15,373 nt of DNA from Spirochaetaceae bacterium. Its GTDB lineage: Bacteria; Spirochaetota; Spirochaetia; SZUA-6; Bin103. Where the stretch lies: positions 21,416 through 36,788 of the forward strand of contig JAPPNY010000061.1 in assembly GCA_028818385.1 (NCBI GenBank), written 5' to 3'. Both the position numbers and the translations under genes were made by a program. The number at the start of each line of letters is the position of its first letter. The first letter of the stretch is position 1. Positions 8,503-15,255 of this stretch are shown in pieces. Under the pieces are notes generated by a model. That model searched no databases and was not told the DNA's origin. It saw only the letters and a list, made by a program, of their open reading frames with translations.

Positions 8503-9852
8503 TTAGCTGTTTCCGGATACCAAGTCCATATAGGAGAGCTCTTCGCCTTCCTTGACCGCGGCGAGCTCGATCAGCCGGTCGTAGAGCTTCTCGTTGCGGA
8601 CATCGGCCCGCAGCGCCGGCAGCATCTCGTTGCGCTCATACGCCTCGCGCAGCTCTTCGATCTCCATCGAGCGCGAGCGCGCGCGGCGCACAAGCTCCTG
8701 CTCCACCTCGTCGTCGCCGACCGCTATCTCCTCGGCGTCTGCCAGCCGGTCCGTGATCAGCATCAGGCGCGTGCGGCGCTCGGCCGCCGGCCGCCACTGC
8801 TCGAAGAGCGCGTTGCGGTCGGTCCCGGACCGCTCCAGCGCCAAGGTCACCCGGCGCTCGCTGCCGCCGTAGCGCGACACCATGGCCGACCAGTCGGCGG
8901 CCAGGCCGGCGTCCACCAGGGAGCGCGGCAGGGGGACCACCGAAGCCTCCTCCACGGCGGTGATGATCGCGGAGATCAACCGCTCACGGACGATCCGGTC
9001 GCCGTCGCTCCGCATGCGCTCGCGGATGTCCGCCTTCAGATCCTCCAGGGTCTCGAATCGCTCGCTGACGTCCTGCGCCAGCTCGTCGTCGAGCTCCGGA
9101 AGCTGCTTCTCCCGCAGCCGGCGCACGCGCACCCGCAGCACCAGCGACCGGCCGGCGAGCGCCTCATCCTCGAAGTCGTCGGGATAGGTCTTGTCGATGT
9201 CGCGCTCATCGTCGACCCGCATGCCGACCAGGTCGTCGTCGATGCGGTGCTGGTTGTAGCCGGTGCCGACCTCGAACACGAACCCCTCGCGCCGGGTGGA
9301 AGCGACCGGACGGCCGTCCTCCACCTCCACGTAGTCGATCTCCACCACGTCACCGCTCTCGACCACGTCGGACTGCTTCTCCACCACAACGGCGTTCTGC
9401 TCACGGATGGCGTCCAGCTCGCGCTGCAGGTCACCGTCTTCGATGCGGAAGCGGGGACGGGTCACGTCCACGCCCCGGTAGCGGCCCAGGCTGACCTCCG
9501 GCTTGGTGTCGTACAGCAGGTCGAAGCGGAACGCGGAACCGACCGCAAGCGGCTCTTCCGCCTCCACCCGCGGGCGCGAGGAGCGGATCGGCGGATGCTC
9601 GGCGGCCTCCAGCGCTGCCTGGGCCGCCTCACCGATGATGCGCTCGGCGGCCTCAGCGAGCAGGGCATCGCCCGCCTTGCGGATCAGGACCTCACGCGGC
9701 ACCTTGCCCTTGCGGAAGCCCTTGATGCGCACGGTTCGACAGTGCTCTGCCACCGTGGCGTCGTACACGCGTTGCACGTCGGAGGCGGCGACCGTCACCG
9801 ACAGCTTGACCTCCGCGTTCTCCTGGAGTTGCTCGTCCTGCTTCTCTATCAC
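8503..9852 (-). CDS. tig: trigger factor, ribosome-associated chaperone and peptidyl-prolyl isomerase
   Basis: The 449-residue chaperone that meets nascent chains at the ribosome exit. The ribosome-binding signature GFRKGKVP is at 45-52, in the same place as in E. coli. The middle FKBP-like domain runs from about VESGDVVEIDYVEVEDG through the DDLVGMRVDDERDI region, and the helical C-terminal substrate cradle follows with QLPELDDELAQDVSERF. Length is normal. The start is a GTG at 9852 without a clear Shine-Dalgarno site; a 35-codon ORF upstream ends on a TGA that overlaps it (GTGA). tig-clpP-clpX is the common bacterial order and couples folding to protein turnover. It lies 115 bases downstream of tRNA-Gly on the same strand. 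Confidence 0.97.
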   Translation of the reverse strand: MIEKQDEQLQENAEVKLSVTVAASDVQRVYDATVAEHCRTVRIKGFRKGKVPREVLIRKAGDALLAEAAERIIGEAAQAALEAAEHPPIRSSRPRVEAEEPLAVGSAFRFDLLYDTKPEVSLGRYRGVDVTRPRFRIEDGDLQRELDAIREQNAVVVEKQSDVVESGDVVEIDYVEVEDGRPVASTRREGFVFEVGTGYNQHRIDDDLVGMRVDDERDIDKTYPDDFEDEALAGRSLVLRVRVRRLREKQLPELDDELAQDVSERFETLEDLKADIRERMRSDGDRIVRERLISAIITAVEEASVVPLPRSLVDAGLAADWSAMVSRYGGSERRVTLALERSGTDRNALFEQWRPAAERRTRLMLITDRLADAEEIAVGDDEVEQELVRRARSRSMEIEELREAYERNEMLPALRADVRNEKLYDRLIELAAVKEGEELSYMDLVSGNS

Positions 9853-9956
9853 GGGTCAGTCCGGTAGCGGCGCTCTGGCGGGTCGGCGGACGGCGACCTG
9901 TCCCAGACCAGCCTGTCCGAAACTAGCCCGTCCGAACTAGCAGGGTGCGCCGCCAT
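9849..9956 (-). CDS. possible 35-codon leader ORF coupled to tig
   Basis: An ATG at 9956, eleven bases past the 3' end of tRNA-Gly, opens a 35-codon frame whose TGA overlaps the tig GTG by the GTGA arrangement. It contains a five-residue repeat (about SSDGL, VSDRL, VWDRS) encoded by the 15-bp DNA repeat beneath it. There is no Shine-Dalgarno sequence and no recognisable domain. It may be a chance frame; the exact overlap with tig is the only positive argument. Confidence 0.25.
   Translation of the reverse strand: MAAHPASSDGLVSDRLVWDRSPSADPPERRYRTDP
9898..9941 (-). repeat. three degenerate 15-bp tandem repeats in the tig leader
   Basis: On the minus strand the units are GCTAGTTCGGACGG (9941-9928), GCTAGTTTCGGACAG (9927-9913) and GCTGGTCTGGGACAG (9912-9898), directly head to tail. 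They occupy much of the 115-base gap between tRNA-Gly and tig. Confidence 0.75.
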
Positions 9957-9967
9957 GAGCGAAAGAG

Positions 9968-10039
9968 AGCGGGAAACGGGATTTGAACCCGCGACTTCCA
10001 CGTTGGCAACGTGGAGCTCTACCACTGAGCTATTCCCGC
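9968..10039 (-). tRNA. tRNA-Gly (anticodon GCC)
   Basis: A full cloverleaf is readable on the minus strand: acceptor GCGGGAA pairing with TTCCCGC, anticodon stem CCACG/CGTGG with loop TTGCCAA, T loop TTCAAAT, and discriminator T as usual for bacterial Gly. CCA is not encoded. It is last of a five-tRNA cluster. Confidence 0.96.
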
Positions 10040-10079
10040 GTCGAGGCAGAACCGGTCGAAGCACCCCTGATCGAACCTG

Positions 10080-10161
10080 TGCGAGAGAAGGGACTCGAAC
10101 CCTTATGCCTTGCGGCACCAGATCCTAAATCTGGCGTGTCTGCCAGTTCCACCACTCTCGC
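10080..10161 (-). tRNA. tRNA-Leu (anticodon TAG)
   Basis: Minus-strand cloverleaf with acceptor GCGAGAG/CTCTCGC, anticodon loop TTTAGGA, the long variable arm of class II tRNAs (GCCGCAAGGC region), and discriminator A. It is 82 bases long without an encoded CCA. Confidence 0.96.
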
Positions 10162-10292
10162 AGGCACCAACGGCCAGCGACCGCTGTCCCGGTCGAACAC
10201 CGACCACCCTGCCGTTTCAACCATCTCCGTGTGCCTGCCACAGTGTACGGCGAGCACCGCCCCGCGTTCAAGAGCGGGCGGAGACGATCGCC

Positions 10293-10365
10293 TGAGCCGT
10301 GAAGGACTCGAACCTTCGACCCGCAGATTAAGAGTCTGCTGCTCTACCAACTGAGCTAACGGCCC
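10293..10365 (-). tRNA. tRNA-Lys (anticodon CTT)
   Basis: Minus-strand cloverleaf: acceptor GGGCCGT/ACGGCTC with one G-T pair, anticodon stem GCAGA/TCTGC with loop CTCTTAA, T loop TTCGAGT, discriminator A. CCA is not encoded. It reads the AAG codon favoured in this GC-rich genome. Confidence 0.96.
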
Positions 10366-10370
10366 GCTAC

Positions 10371-10444
10371 CACGCCCGGCAGGACTCGAACCTGCGACCT
10401 ACGGATTCGAAGTCCGTCGCTCTATCCAGCTGAGCTACAGGCGC
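10371..10444 (-). tRNA. tRNA-Arg (anticodon TCG)
   Basis: Minus-strand cloverleaf: anticodon stem ACGGA/TCCGT with loop CTTCGAA, T stem GCAGG/CCTGC, acceptor GCGCCTG/CGGGCGT with wobble at the first pair, discriminator G. CCA is not encoded. Only five bases separate it from tRNA-Lys. Confidence 0.94.
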
Positions 10445-10460
10445 AGCCCTGAGGGCATCG

Positions 10461-10534
10461 GGTGGGTGATGGGGCTTGAACCCACAACATCCAGATCCAC
10501 AGTCTGGCGCTCTACCGATTGAACTACACCCACC
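10461..10534 (-). tRNA. tRNA-His (anticodon GTG)
   Basis: Minus-strand cloverleaf: acceptor GTGGGTG/CACCCAC, anticodon stem CCAGA/TCTGG with loop CTGTGGA, and T loop TTCAAGC. The extra 5' G (G-1, at 10534) opposite C73 that marks histidine tRNAs is encoded. CCA is not. It is first in the five-tRNA cluster. Confidence 0.96.
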
Positions 10535-10546
10535 AGTGGACGGAGA

Positions 10547-10575
10547 ACTTCAGCCCGGTTTCCCTCCGTTGTCAA
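10547..10575 (-). promoter_or_regulatory. promoter for the His-Arg-Lys-Leu-Gly tRNA cluster
   Basis: Reading minus, a perfect TTGACA (10575 to 10570) is followed after exactly 17 bases by TGAAGT (10552 to 10547). Transcription would begin near 10540, just ahead of tRNA-His at 10534. The TGA stop codon of msrB lies inside the -35 hexamer. The -10 matches consensus at three of six positions. Confidence 0.5.
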
Positions 10576-11045
10576 GGCGCATCGGCAGGATCGTGCCGAA
10601 GCGACGCCGAGTTGATGCAGTAGCGCTTGCCGGTCGGCGCAGGGCCGTCGTCGAACACGTGGCCGAGATGGGCGTCGCAGCGCGCGCAGAGCACCTCGGT
10701 ACGGCGCATGAACAGCGAGCGGTCCTCCTCCGCCTGCACCGCGTCTTCGTCACGCGGGGCCGTGAAGCTGGGCCATCCGGTGCCGGAGTCGAACTTGGTG
10801 GCGGAGTCGAACAGGGCACTCCCGCAGCAGCGGCAGCGGTAGACGCCCGGCTCCTTGCTGCGCCAGTAACGCCCGGTGAACGGCGCTTCGGTCCCCTTGC
10901 GACGCGTCACCTGGTACTCCTCGTCGGACAGCTCGCCGCGCCACTCGGCGTCGGTCTTGCTCACCTTGTCCGCCTTGCTCACCTTGTCCGCCTTGCTCAC
11001 CTTGTCCGCCTTGCTCACCTTGTCCGCCTTGCTCATACTGGCCAT
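10572..11045 (-). CDS. msrB: peptide methionine-R-sulfoxide reductase MsrB with repeat-encoded N-terminus
   Basis: A 157-residue enzyme that reduces methionine-R-sulfoxide in proteins. The MsrB fold starts near residue 35 ([21 protein letters not shown]). It has two zinc-binding CxxC pairs (C71/C74 and C120/C123), the substrate motif SGTGWPSF, and the catalytic Cys in RYCINSASL (C143). Residues about 5-32 are extra: the six-residue unit KADKVS repeated four times, encoded by perfect 18-bp DNA repeats. This gives a charged tail of no known function; there is no signal peptide, so the enzyme is probably cytoplasmic. ATG 11036 is an alternative start just before the repeats. The gene is 15 bases after the HD-protein gene, in the same operon. 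Confidence 0.95.
   Translation of the reverse strand: MASMSKADKVSKADKVSKADKVSKADKVSKTDAEWRGELSDEEYQVTRRKGTEAPFTGRYWRSKEPGVYRCRCCGSALFDSATKFDSGTGWPSFTAPRDEDAVQAEEDRSLFMRRTEVLCARCDAHLGHVFDDGPAPTGKRYCINSASLRHDPADAP
10957..11035 (-). repeat. 18-bp perfect tandem repeat inside msrB (about 4.4 copies)
   Basis: On the plus strand the unit TTGCTCACCTTGTCCGCC occurs at 10957, 10975, 10993 and 11011 without a mismatch, then a seven-base partial copy. The period is a multiple of three, so gain or loss of units would lengthen or shorten MsrB without changing frame. Confidence 0.95.
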
Positions 11046-11060
11046 CGTCAGGTCCCCCGC

Positions 11061-11651
11061 TTACAGGTCGATGTGGGCGGCCACCGGCCGCATGGCGGCG
11101 ATGACGGAGCCGATCAGGTCGTCGAGGTCGCGGCCGAGCATCGCGCAGCCGCGCTCGATCACCTCCCGGTCGACGCCAGCGGCAAAGCCCTTCTGCTTCC
11201 ACTTCTTGCGCACGGACTTGACCTCCAGGTCGCGGACGCTCTTCGACGGGCGCACCAGCGCGCAGGCGGTGACGAAGCCTGTCAGCTCGTCGACCGCGTA
11301 CAGGGTCTTTTCCAGCAGGCTCACGGGCTCCACGTCGGTGCAGATCTGCCATCCGTGCGACATCACGGCGCGGATGTATTCGGCCGGCCATCCCGCCGCG
11401 GTGAGGATGGCCTCCGTCTTGCGGCAGTGCTCCTCCGGGAACCGTTCCCAGTCCAGGTCGTGCACCAGCCCTATGACGCCCCACGCGTCAGCGTCTTCGC
11501 CCGCTGCCTCGGCCTCGGCCCGCATCACCGCCTCCACGGCCCGGCAGTGATTGCGCAAAGCCTGCGAATCGATGTAGCGCTGCACCAGGTCCCACGCCTC
11601 CGCGCGGGTGGGGACACCCCCGTTCGTGCCCATGTTCGATTCACCTGCCAT
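11061..11651 (-). CDS. HD-domain phosphohydrolase-like protein
   Basis: A 196-residue cytoplasmic protein with the HD-superfamily metal-binding signature: H35 (RNHCRAVEAV), the HD pair H64-D65 (GLVHDLDWE), H99 (MSHGW) and D121 (AVDELTGF). HD proteins are usually phosphohydrolases on nucleotides; the substrate here cannot be told. I chose the ATG at 11651 over an upstream GTG (11666) because GGGGAGG lies six bases before it, the best Shine-Dalgarno site in the window. That ATG shares a base with the upstream gene's stop (TGATG), so translation is coupled to the SHMT-like gene. msrB follows after 15 bases. Confidence 0.85.
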   Translation of the reverse strand: MAGESNMGTNGGVPTRAEAWDLVQRYIDSQALRNHCRAVEAVMRAEAEAAGEDADAWGVIGLVHDLDWERFPEEHCRKTEAILTAAGWPAEYIRAVMSHGWQICTDVEPVSLLEKTLYAVDELTGFVTACALVRPSKSVRDLEVKSVRKKWKQKGFAAGVDREVIERGCAMLGRDLDDLIGSVIAAMRPVAAHIDL

Positions 11652-13081
11652 CACGATCCTCCCCACAGCGATCCGACCGCGTCCGCGGCGGCCGGGAACA
11701 TCGGCTCCAGCATGCGCATGGCCAGCGGGATCGCCTGGTCGGCCGGCAGGCAGTAGCGCATGTCCAGAAAGCGCCCGCGCAGCGCGATCGTCTCCGAGCG
11801 CACGTCCTCGTCGCGCAGCACCACACGCGCGATCAACTCGGCGACCGCCTCGAAGTCGGAAGGCTGCATGCCGTAGCGGGTCATCTCCTGGACGCCGAGC
11901 CTCACCCCGCCTGCGACCGCGAAGCTCGCGTCGTCCGGCAGCGCCTGGTAGTTGGTGATGATGTGGTTGCGCTCCAGGCGCGCGGCCGCCTCGTCACCGG
12001 CCACCGCCGGCGCGACGCGGATGATCACCTGGTGGGTGTGCGTGTAGCCTTCCGACTCCCCCCCTTCCACGGCGATGCCCGCGGCTGCCAGCGCCTGCGC
12101 GAAGGCGCGCGCGTTGGCGATCACCTGACGCTGGTAATGGTCCTTGCAGTCGTTCATCTCGTAGAGCGCCGCCAGGAAACCGACCAGCGTCCCCAGGTGG
12201 TGGTTGCTGGTGGTGCCGGGACAGGCGCGGTGGCGCACGTGCGGCCACAGCGGACGGGCCGCCCGCGAGCCCAGCACCACGCCGCGCTGCGGCCCGAAGA
12301 AGGTCTTGTGGGTGCTGCCGGTGACGACGGCCGCGCCCTCGGCCAGCGGCGCCTGGAATGCGCCGTAGAGCCCCAGGACGTGCGCCATGTCGAACATCAA
12401 CAGCGGCGGCTCGTCCAGGCCGGCCGCAAGCTCGGCCACCTCGCGCACCGGCTCCGGATGCAGGAACATGCTCTTGCCGAACACCACCAGATCCGGGCGC
12501 TGCTCGCCGACCAGCTTCAGCAGGGCCTCGGTATCGGCCAGGTACGGGTTGTCGGCCCGCACCGGGATCGGACAGGTGCGCTCGGCGCCGCCGTCGCGGT
12601 CCACCGCGTTGAACAGCGCGCCCATCGCCTGGGCGCTCAGGTGCCCACCCTGGATCAGCCCATTGTTGATCACCGACGACAGCCGCCGCATCGGTCCGTC
12701 GTTGCCGCGGTTCTTCAGGCGCAGCAACGCTTCGAACACCACGATGTTGGCGAGCTGGCCCGACACCGGCCGCGCCTCCACCCGGTCGCAGCCGAAGAAA
12801 CGCTGCGCCTGGGCGTGCACCTCCTCCTCGACCTCCTGGATGAAGTCCGTGCCCTGGTAGAAGTAGACTTCTTCGCCCTTGAGACGGCGGTGCTCGGCGT
12901 AGCGGCCGGCGGCGTCGGCCACCTCGCACGCCTTCACCAGCAGGCTGGGCGTGGTCTCGGACGGAATCAGGTTGATGCACTCGCGCTGCCGCCACCGGTT
13001 GTTGCCGGCCACCCGGTCGGCGAGGGCGGTCATGGTATCGATGAGTGTGTTCATGTGTGCTACATCGTTCGAGGGTGACAT
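11651..13081 (-). CDS. SHMT-family PLP-dependent enzyme, divergent
   Basis: A 476-residue fold-type I PLP enzyme. The serine hydroxymethyltransferase framework is clear: INLIPSE near 37, GGHLS, DMAHVLGLYGAF, the cofactor lysine in TGSTHKTFFGP (K259), and GVRLGVQEMTRYGM near the end. The folate-site segment differs: instead of YAEGYPGxRYYGG it reads YAEHRRLKGEEVYFYQG (from 61), keeping Y61, E63 and two aromatics but with an insertion and no GYPG. It could be a true SHMT or a relative with another aldol-type reaction (for example a transaldolase). The ATG at 13081 directly abuts tRNA-Pro; ATG 13054 is the alternative start and neither has a Shine-Dalgarno site. It heads an operon with the HD gene and msrB. 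Confidence 0.85.
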   Translation of the reverse strand: MSPSNDVAHMNTLIDTMTALADRVAGNNRWRQRECINLIPSETTPSLLVKACEVADAAGRYAEHRRLKGEEVYFYQGTDFIQEVEEEVHAQAQRFFGCDRVEARPVSGQLANIVVFEALLRLKNRGNDGPMRRLSSVINNGLIQGGHLSAQAMGALFNAVDRDGGAERTCPIPVRADNPYLADTEALLKLVGEQRPDLVVFGKSMFLHPEPVREVAELAAGLDEPPLLMFDMAHVLGLYGAFQAPLAEGAAVVTGSTHKTFFGPQRGVVLGSRAARPLWPHVRHRACPGTTSNHHLGTLVGFLAALYEMNDCKDHYQRQVIANARAFAQALAAAGIAVEGGESEGYTHTHQVIIRVAPAVAGDEAAARLERNHIITNYQALPDDASFAVAGGVRLGVQEMTRYGMQPSDFEAVAELIARVVLRDEDVRSETIALRGRFLDMRYCLPADQAIPLAMRMLEPMFPAAADAVGSLWGGS

Positions 13082-13154
13082 TCGGGATGAGAGGACTCGA
13101 ACCTCCGATCTCCTGCTCCCAAAGCAGGTGCCTTGGCCGCTAGGCTACATCCCG
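13082..13154 (-). tRNA. tRNA-Pro (anticodon TGG)
   Basis: Minus-strand cloverleaf: acceptor CGGGATG/CATCCCG, anticodon stem CCTGC/GCAGG with loop TTTGGGA, T loop TTCGAGT, discriminator A at 13082. CCA is not encoded. The next base (13081) is the A of the ATG of the SHMT-like gene. Confidence 0.96.
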
Positions 13155-13184
13155 CGGGTGGTGCGCCCGGCAAGCGTGGCACGC

Positions 13185-13214
13185 AGCGTACGGAGAGCGC
13201 CCGTGCAGCGTCAA
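13185..13214 (-). promoter_or_regulatory. possible promoter for tRNA-Pro and the SHMT-like operon
   Basis: On the minus strand TTGACG (13214 to 13209) and TACGCT (13190 to 13185) are 18 bases apart, and transcription would start about 24 bases ahead of tRNA-Pro. It lies in the 142-base divergent gap between the Pro and Arg tRNAs. The -10 is weak. Confidence 0.35.
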
Positions 13215-13250
13215 CCGAACGACGCGGGGGCGGGGCGCGCGGGGCGCGCC

Positions 13251-13279
13251 TTGCCGCGTGGGCGGCCGTCCGACAGACT
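13251..13279 (+). promoter_or_regulatory. possible promoter for tRNA-Arg(TCT) and the mutase operon
   Basis: TTGCCG (13251-13256) and CAGACT (13274-13279) are 17 bases apart, placing the start about ten bases ahead of tRNA-Arg. Both hexamers are imperfect. It is the best match in the plus-strand half of the divergent tRNA gap. Confidence 0.35.
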
Positions 13280-13296
13280 CCCCTGACCGGCCGCGG

Positions 13297-13370
13297 GCGT
13301 CCATAGCTCAGTAGGATAGAGCAGCAGCCTTCTAAGCTGCGGGTCAGAGGTTCGAATCCTCTTGGACGCG
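13297..13370 (+). tRNA. tRNA-Arg (anticodon TCT)
   Basis: Plus-strand cloverleaf: acceptor GCGTCCA/TGGACGC, anticodon stem GCAGC/GCTGC with loop CTTCTAA, T loop TTCGAAT, discriminator G. CCA is not encoded. It decodes AGA, rare in such a GC-rich genome. The mutase gene starts 33 bases downstream on the same strand. Confidence 0.96.
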
Positions 13371-13403
13371 TCCGGCGTCGCGCAGGCCGCCAACACGGGC
13401 ATC

Positions 13404-14606
13404 ATGGATCAGCGGATAACAGGACTGGCTCAGGAGAACGGCCGGCGCATCGTGCTGCTGGTGCTCGACGGGCTCGGCGGTCTGCCGCGCGATCCCGGCG
13501 GCCGCACCGAGCTGGAGAGCGCCCACACGCCCAACATGGACGCCGCCGCGGCGGCAGGTGAGTGCGGGCTGCACCTTCCGATCGGCTACGGGGTGGCGCC
13601 CGGCTCGGCGCCGGGACATCTGGCGCTGTTCGGGTACGATCCGCTGGAGGTGCCGGTGGGGCGCGGCGTGGTGGCCGCGCTCGGAATCGGCTTCCCACTG
13701 CAGGACGGCGACGTGGCCGTGCGGCTCAACTTCGCATCCAGCGACGCCGCGGGCCTCATCACCGACCGCCGCGCAGGCCGCATCCCGACGGAGGTCTGCG
13801 CAGAGCTGTGCCGGTTGCTCGACGGCATCGAGCTCGCGGGCGCCGAGCTGTTCGTCAGGCCGGTGAAGGACTACCGGGCGATGGTGGTGCTGCGCGCGGC
13901 GGGGCTCTCCGACCGGGTCGCGGACACCGACCCGCAACGGACCGGCGCAGCGCCGCTCGAGCCCAGCGCGCTGGAGCCGGCCGCCGAGCCGACCGCCCGG
14001 CTGGTCGCGGAGTTCCTGCGGCAGGCGCGCGAACGGCTGGCCAACCGCCATCCCGCCAACGATCTGCTGCTGCGCGGCTTCGCGCTGCGTCCCGCGCTGC
14101 CCCCGCTGCACGAACGGTTCGCGATGCGCGGCGTGGCGATCGCGGTCTATCCCGACTACAAGGGGGTCAGCCGCCTTGTCGGCATGGACGTGATCGAGGA
14201 CCTGCCTGACCTGGACGAACAGGTAACCTCGCTCTCCGCGGCGTGGTCGGGCGCGCACCGCTTCTTCTTCGTGCACCACAAGTACACCGACTCGGCCGGC
14301 GAGGACGGCGACTTTGACGGCAAGGTGGCGGAGATCGAACGGGTGGATGCAGTCCTGCCGTCCATCCTGGCGCTCGAGCCCGACGTGCTGATCGTCACCG
14401 GCGACCATTCCACGCCGGCGGTCGCGCGCACCCACACCGAGCACCCGGTGCCGTTCCTGATCCGAGCTGCGGCGGGACGGCCCGACACGACCCGTTCGTT
14501 CGGAGAACGCGAGTGCGCCTCCGGCGCATGGGGGATCGTGCCCGCCAGCGCCCTGCTGCCTATCGCGACCGGCTATGCGGGCAAGCGGCGCCGCTATGGC
14601 GCCTGA
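13404..14606 (+). CDS. apgM: archaeal-type cofactor-independent phosphoglycerate mutase (ApgM)
   Basis: A 400-residue cytoplasmic enzyme of the alkaline phosphatase superfamily that interconverts 3- and 2-phosphoglycerate in glycolysis. Metal-site and catalytic features: D22 (LLVLDGLGG), the phosphorylated serine S68 in PGSAPGHLALFGYDP, and D334-H335 in TGDHSTPA. The DxxGHDG segment, which I expect to supply a metal-binding His, reads D296-SAG-E300-DG, so the His position is Glu; I cannot tell if this is a clade trait. The frame runs back into tRNA-Arg through a TTG, but the ATG at 13404 is the sensible start and leaves the normal length. It follows the tRNA by 33 bases and overlaps the ligase gene. 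Confidence 0.9.
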   Translation: MDQRITGLAQENGRRIVLLVLDGLGGLPRDPGGRTELESAHTPNMDAAAAAGECGLHLPIGYGVAPGSAPGHLALFGYDPLEVPVGRGVVAALGIGFPLQDGDVAVRLNFASSDAAGLITDRRAGRIPTEVCAELCRLLDGIELAGAELFVRPVKDYRAMVVLRAAGLSDRVADTDPQRTGAAPLEPSALEPAAEPTARLVAEFLRQARERLANRHPANDLLLRGFALRPALPPLHERFAMRGVAIAVYPDYKGVSRLVGMDVIEDLPDLDEQVTSLSAAWSGAHRFFFVHHKYTDSAGEDGDFDGKVAEIERVDAVLPSILALEPDVLIVTGDHSTPAVARTHTEHPVPFLIRAAAGRPDTTRSFGERECASGAWGIVPASALLPIATGYAGKRRRYGA

Positions 14607-15255
14607 TCAGGCGGCGCCCGGGGTCAACGACGCCCTTCTCGACGAACAGGAGCGCACCGGCCGGCCCGCGTGGCGGATCTACGAACCTGACGAGCCCGCG
14701 ATCGTGTTCGGGGCCGCCGGCCGCGAGCAGACCGACGTGTACGGCGACCGCGCCCGGCGGGACGGCATTCCGCTGCTGCGCCGCCGTGGAGGAGGCGGCA
14801 CGGTCCTCCTGGCGCCCGGGCAGCTCGTGCTTGCGCTGGCCGCCGCGGTGGACTCTCCGTACCGCAACCGCGAGCACCTGTGCGGGATCAACGCCTGGGT
14901 GACCGAGGCGCTCACGGAGCTGGGCGTGAGCGGCGTGCGTCCGCGGGGCATCTGCGACCTTGCGATCGACGGCCGCAAGGTTCTGGGCGCGTCGCTGTTC
15001 CGGCGGCGCACCGTGCTGTTCTACCAGTCCAGCCTGCTGGTGTGCTGCGACCTGACCCTGTTCGGGCGCTACCTGCGCCACCCGTCGCGGGAACCGGACT
15101 ACCGCGCGCAGCGCGCGCACGCCGCGTTCTGCACGACCCTTGCCGAGCAGGGTTACCGGCTGGCTCCGGGACGGGTGGCCGATGCGCTGCGGCCGATCGT
15201 CACGAGCCGCCTCGAGGAGCCGGGACTGGGGGTCCCGGCCGCAGCGTGCGGCTGA
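14596..15255 (+). CDS. lipoate-protein ligase A-like / octanoyltransferase-like protein
   Basis: A 219-residue protein of the BPL/LplA/LipB fold, which transfers lipoyl or octanoyl groups to lysines of E2 and GcvH proteins. It shows the adenylate/ligand loop RRRGGGGTVLLAPGQL (usual form RRxSGGGAV) and the conserved lysine in DGRKVLGASL (K128). It has only the catalytic domain and lacks the C-terminal accessory domain of E. coli LplA, so it could be a ligase needing a partner or a LipM-like octanoyltransferase. ATG 14596 overlaps the end of apgM by 11 bases; ATG 14575 is an in-frame alternative. Neither has a clear Shine-Dalgarno site. It is the last gene of the tRNA-Arg/apgM unit. Confidence 0.82.
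   Translation: MAPDQAAPGVNDALLDEQERTGRPAWRIYEPDEPAIVFGAAGREQTDVYGDRARRDGIPLLRRRGGGGTVLLAPGQLVLALAAAVDSPYRNREHLCGINAWVTEALTELGVSGVRPRGICDLAIDGRKVLGASLFRRRTVLFYQSSLLVCCDLTLFGRYLRHPSREPDYRAQRAHAAFCTTLAEQGYRLAPGRVADALRPIVTSRLEEPGLGVPAAACG

Noticed and set aside
10957..11035. The regular 18-bp repeats as a possible CRISPR array
   Set aside because: There are no spacers, the units are contiguous, and they are in frame inside msrB.
11652..11666. GTG at 11666 as the start of the HD protein
   Set aside because: That GTG is part of the Shine-Dalgarno region (GGGGAGG) that serves the ATG at 11651.
13362..13403. A longer start for the mutase from a TTG inside tRNA-Arg
   Set aside because: It would place coding sequence in the tRNA acceptor stem and adds residues not needed by the family; ATG 13404 precedes the conserved first strand at the usual distance.
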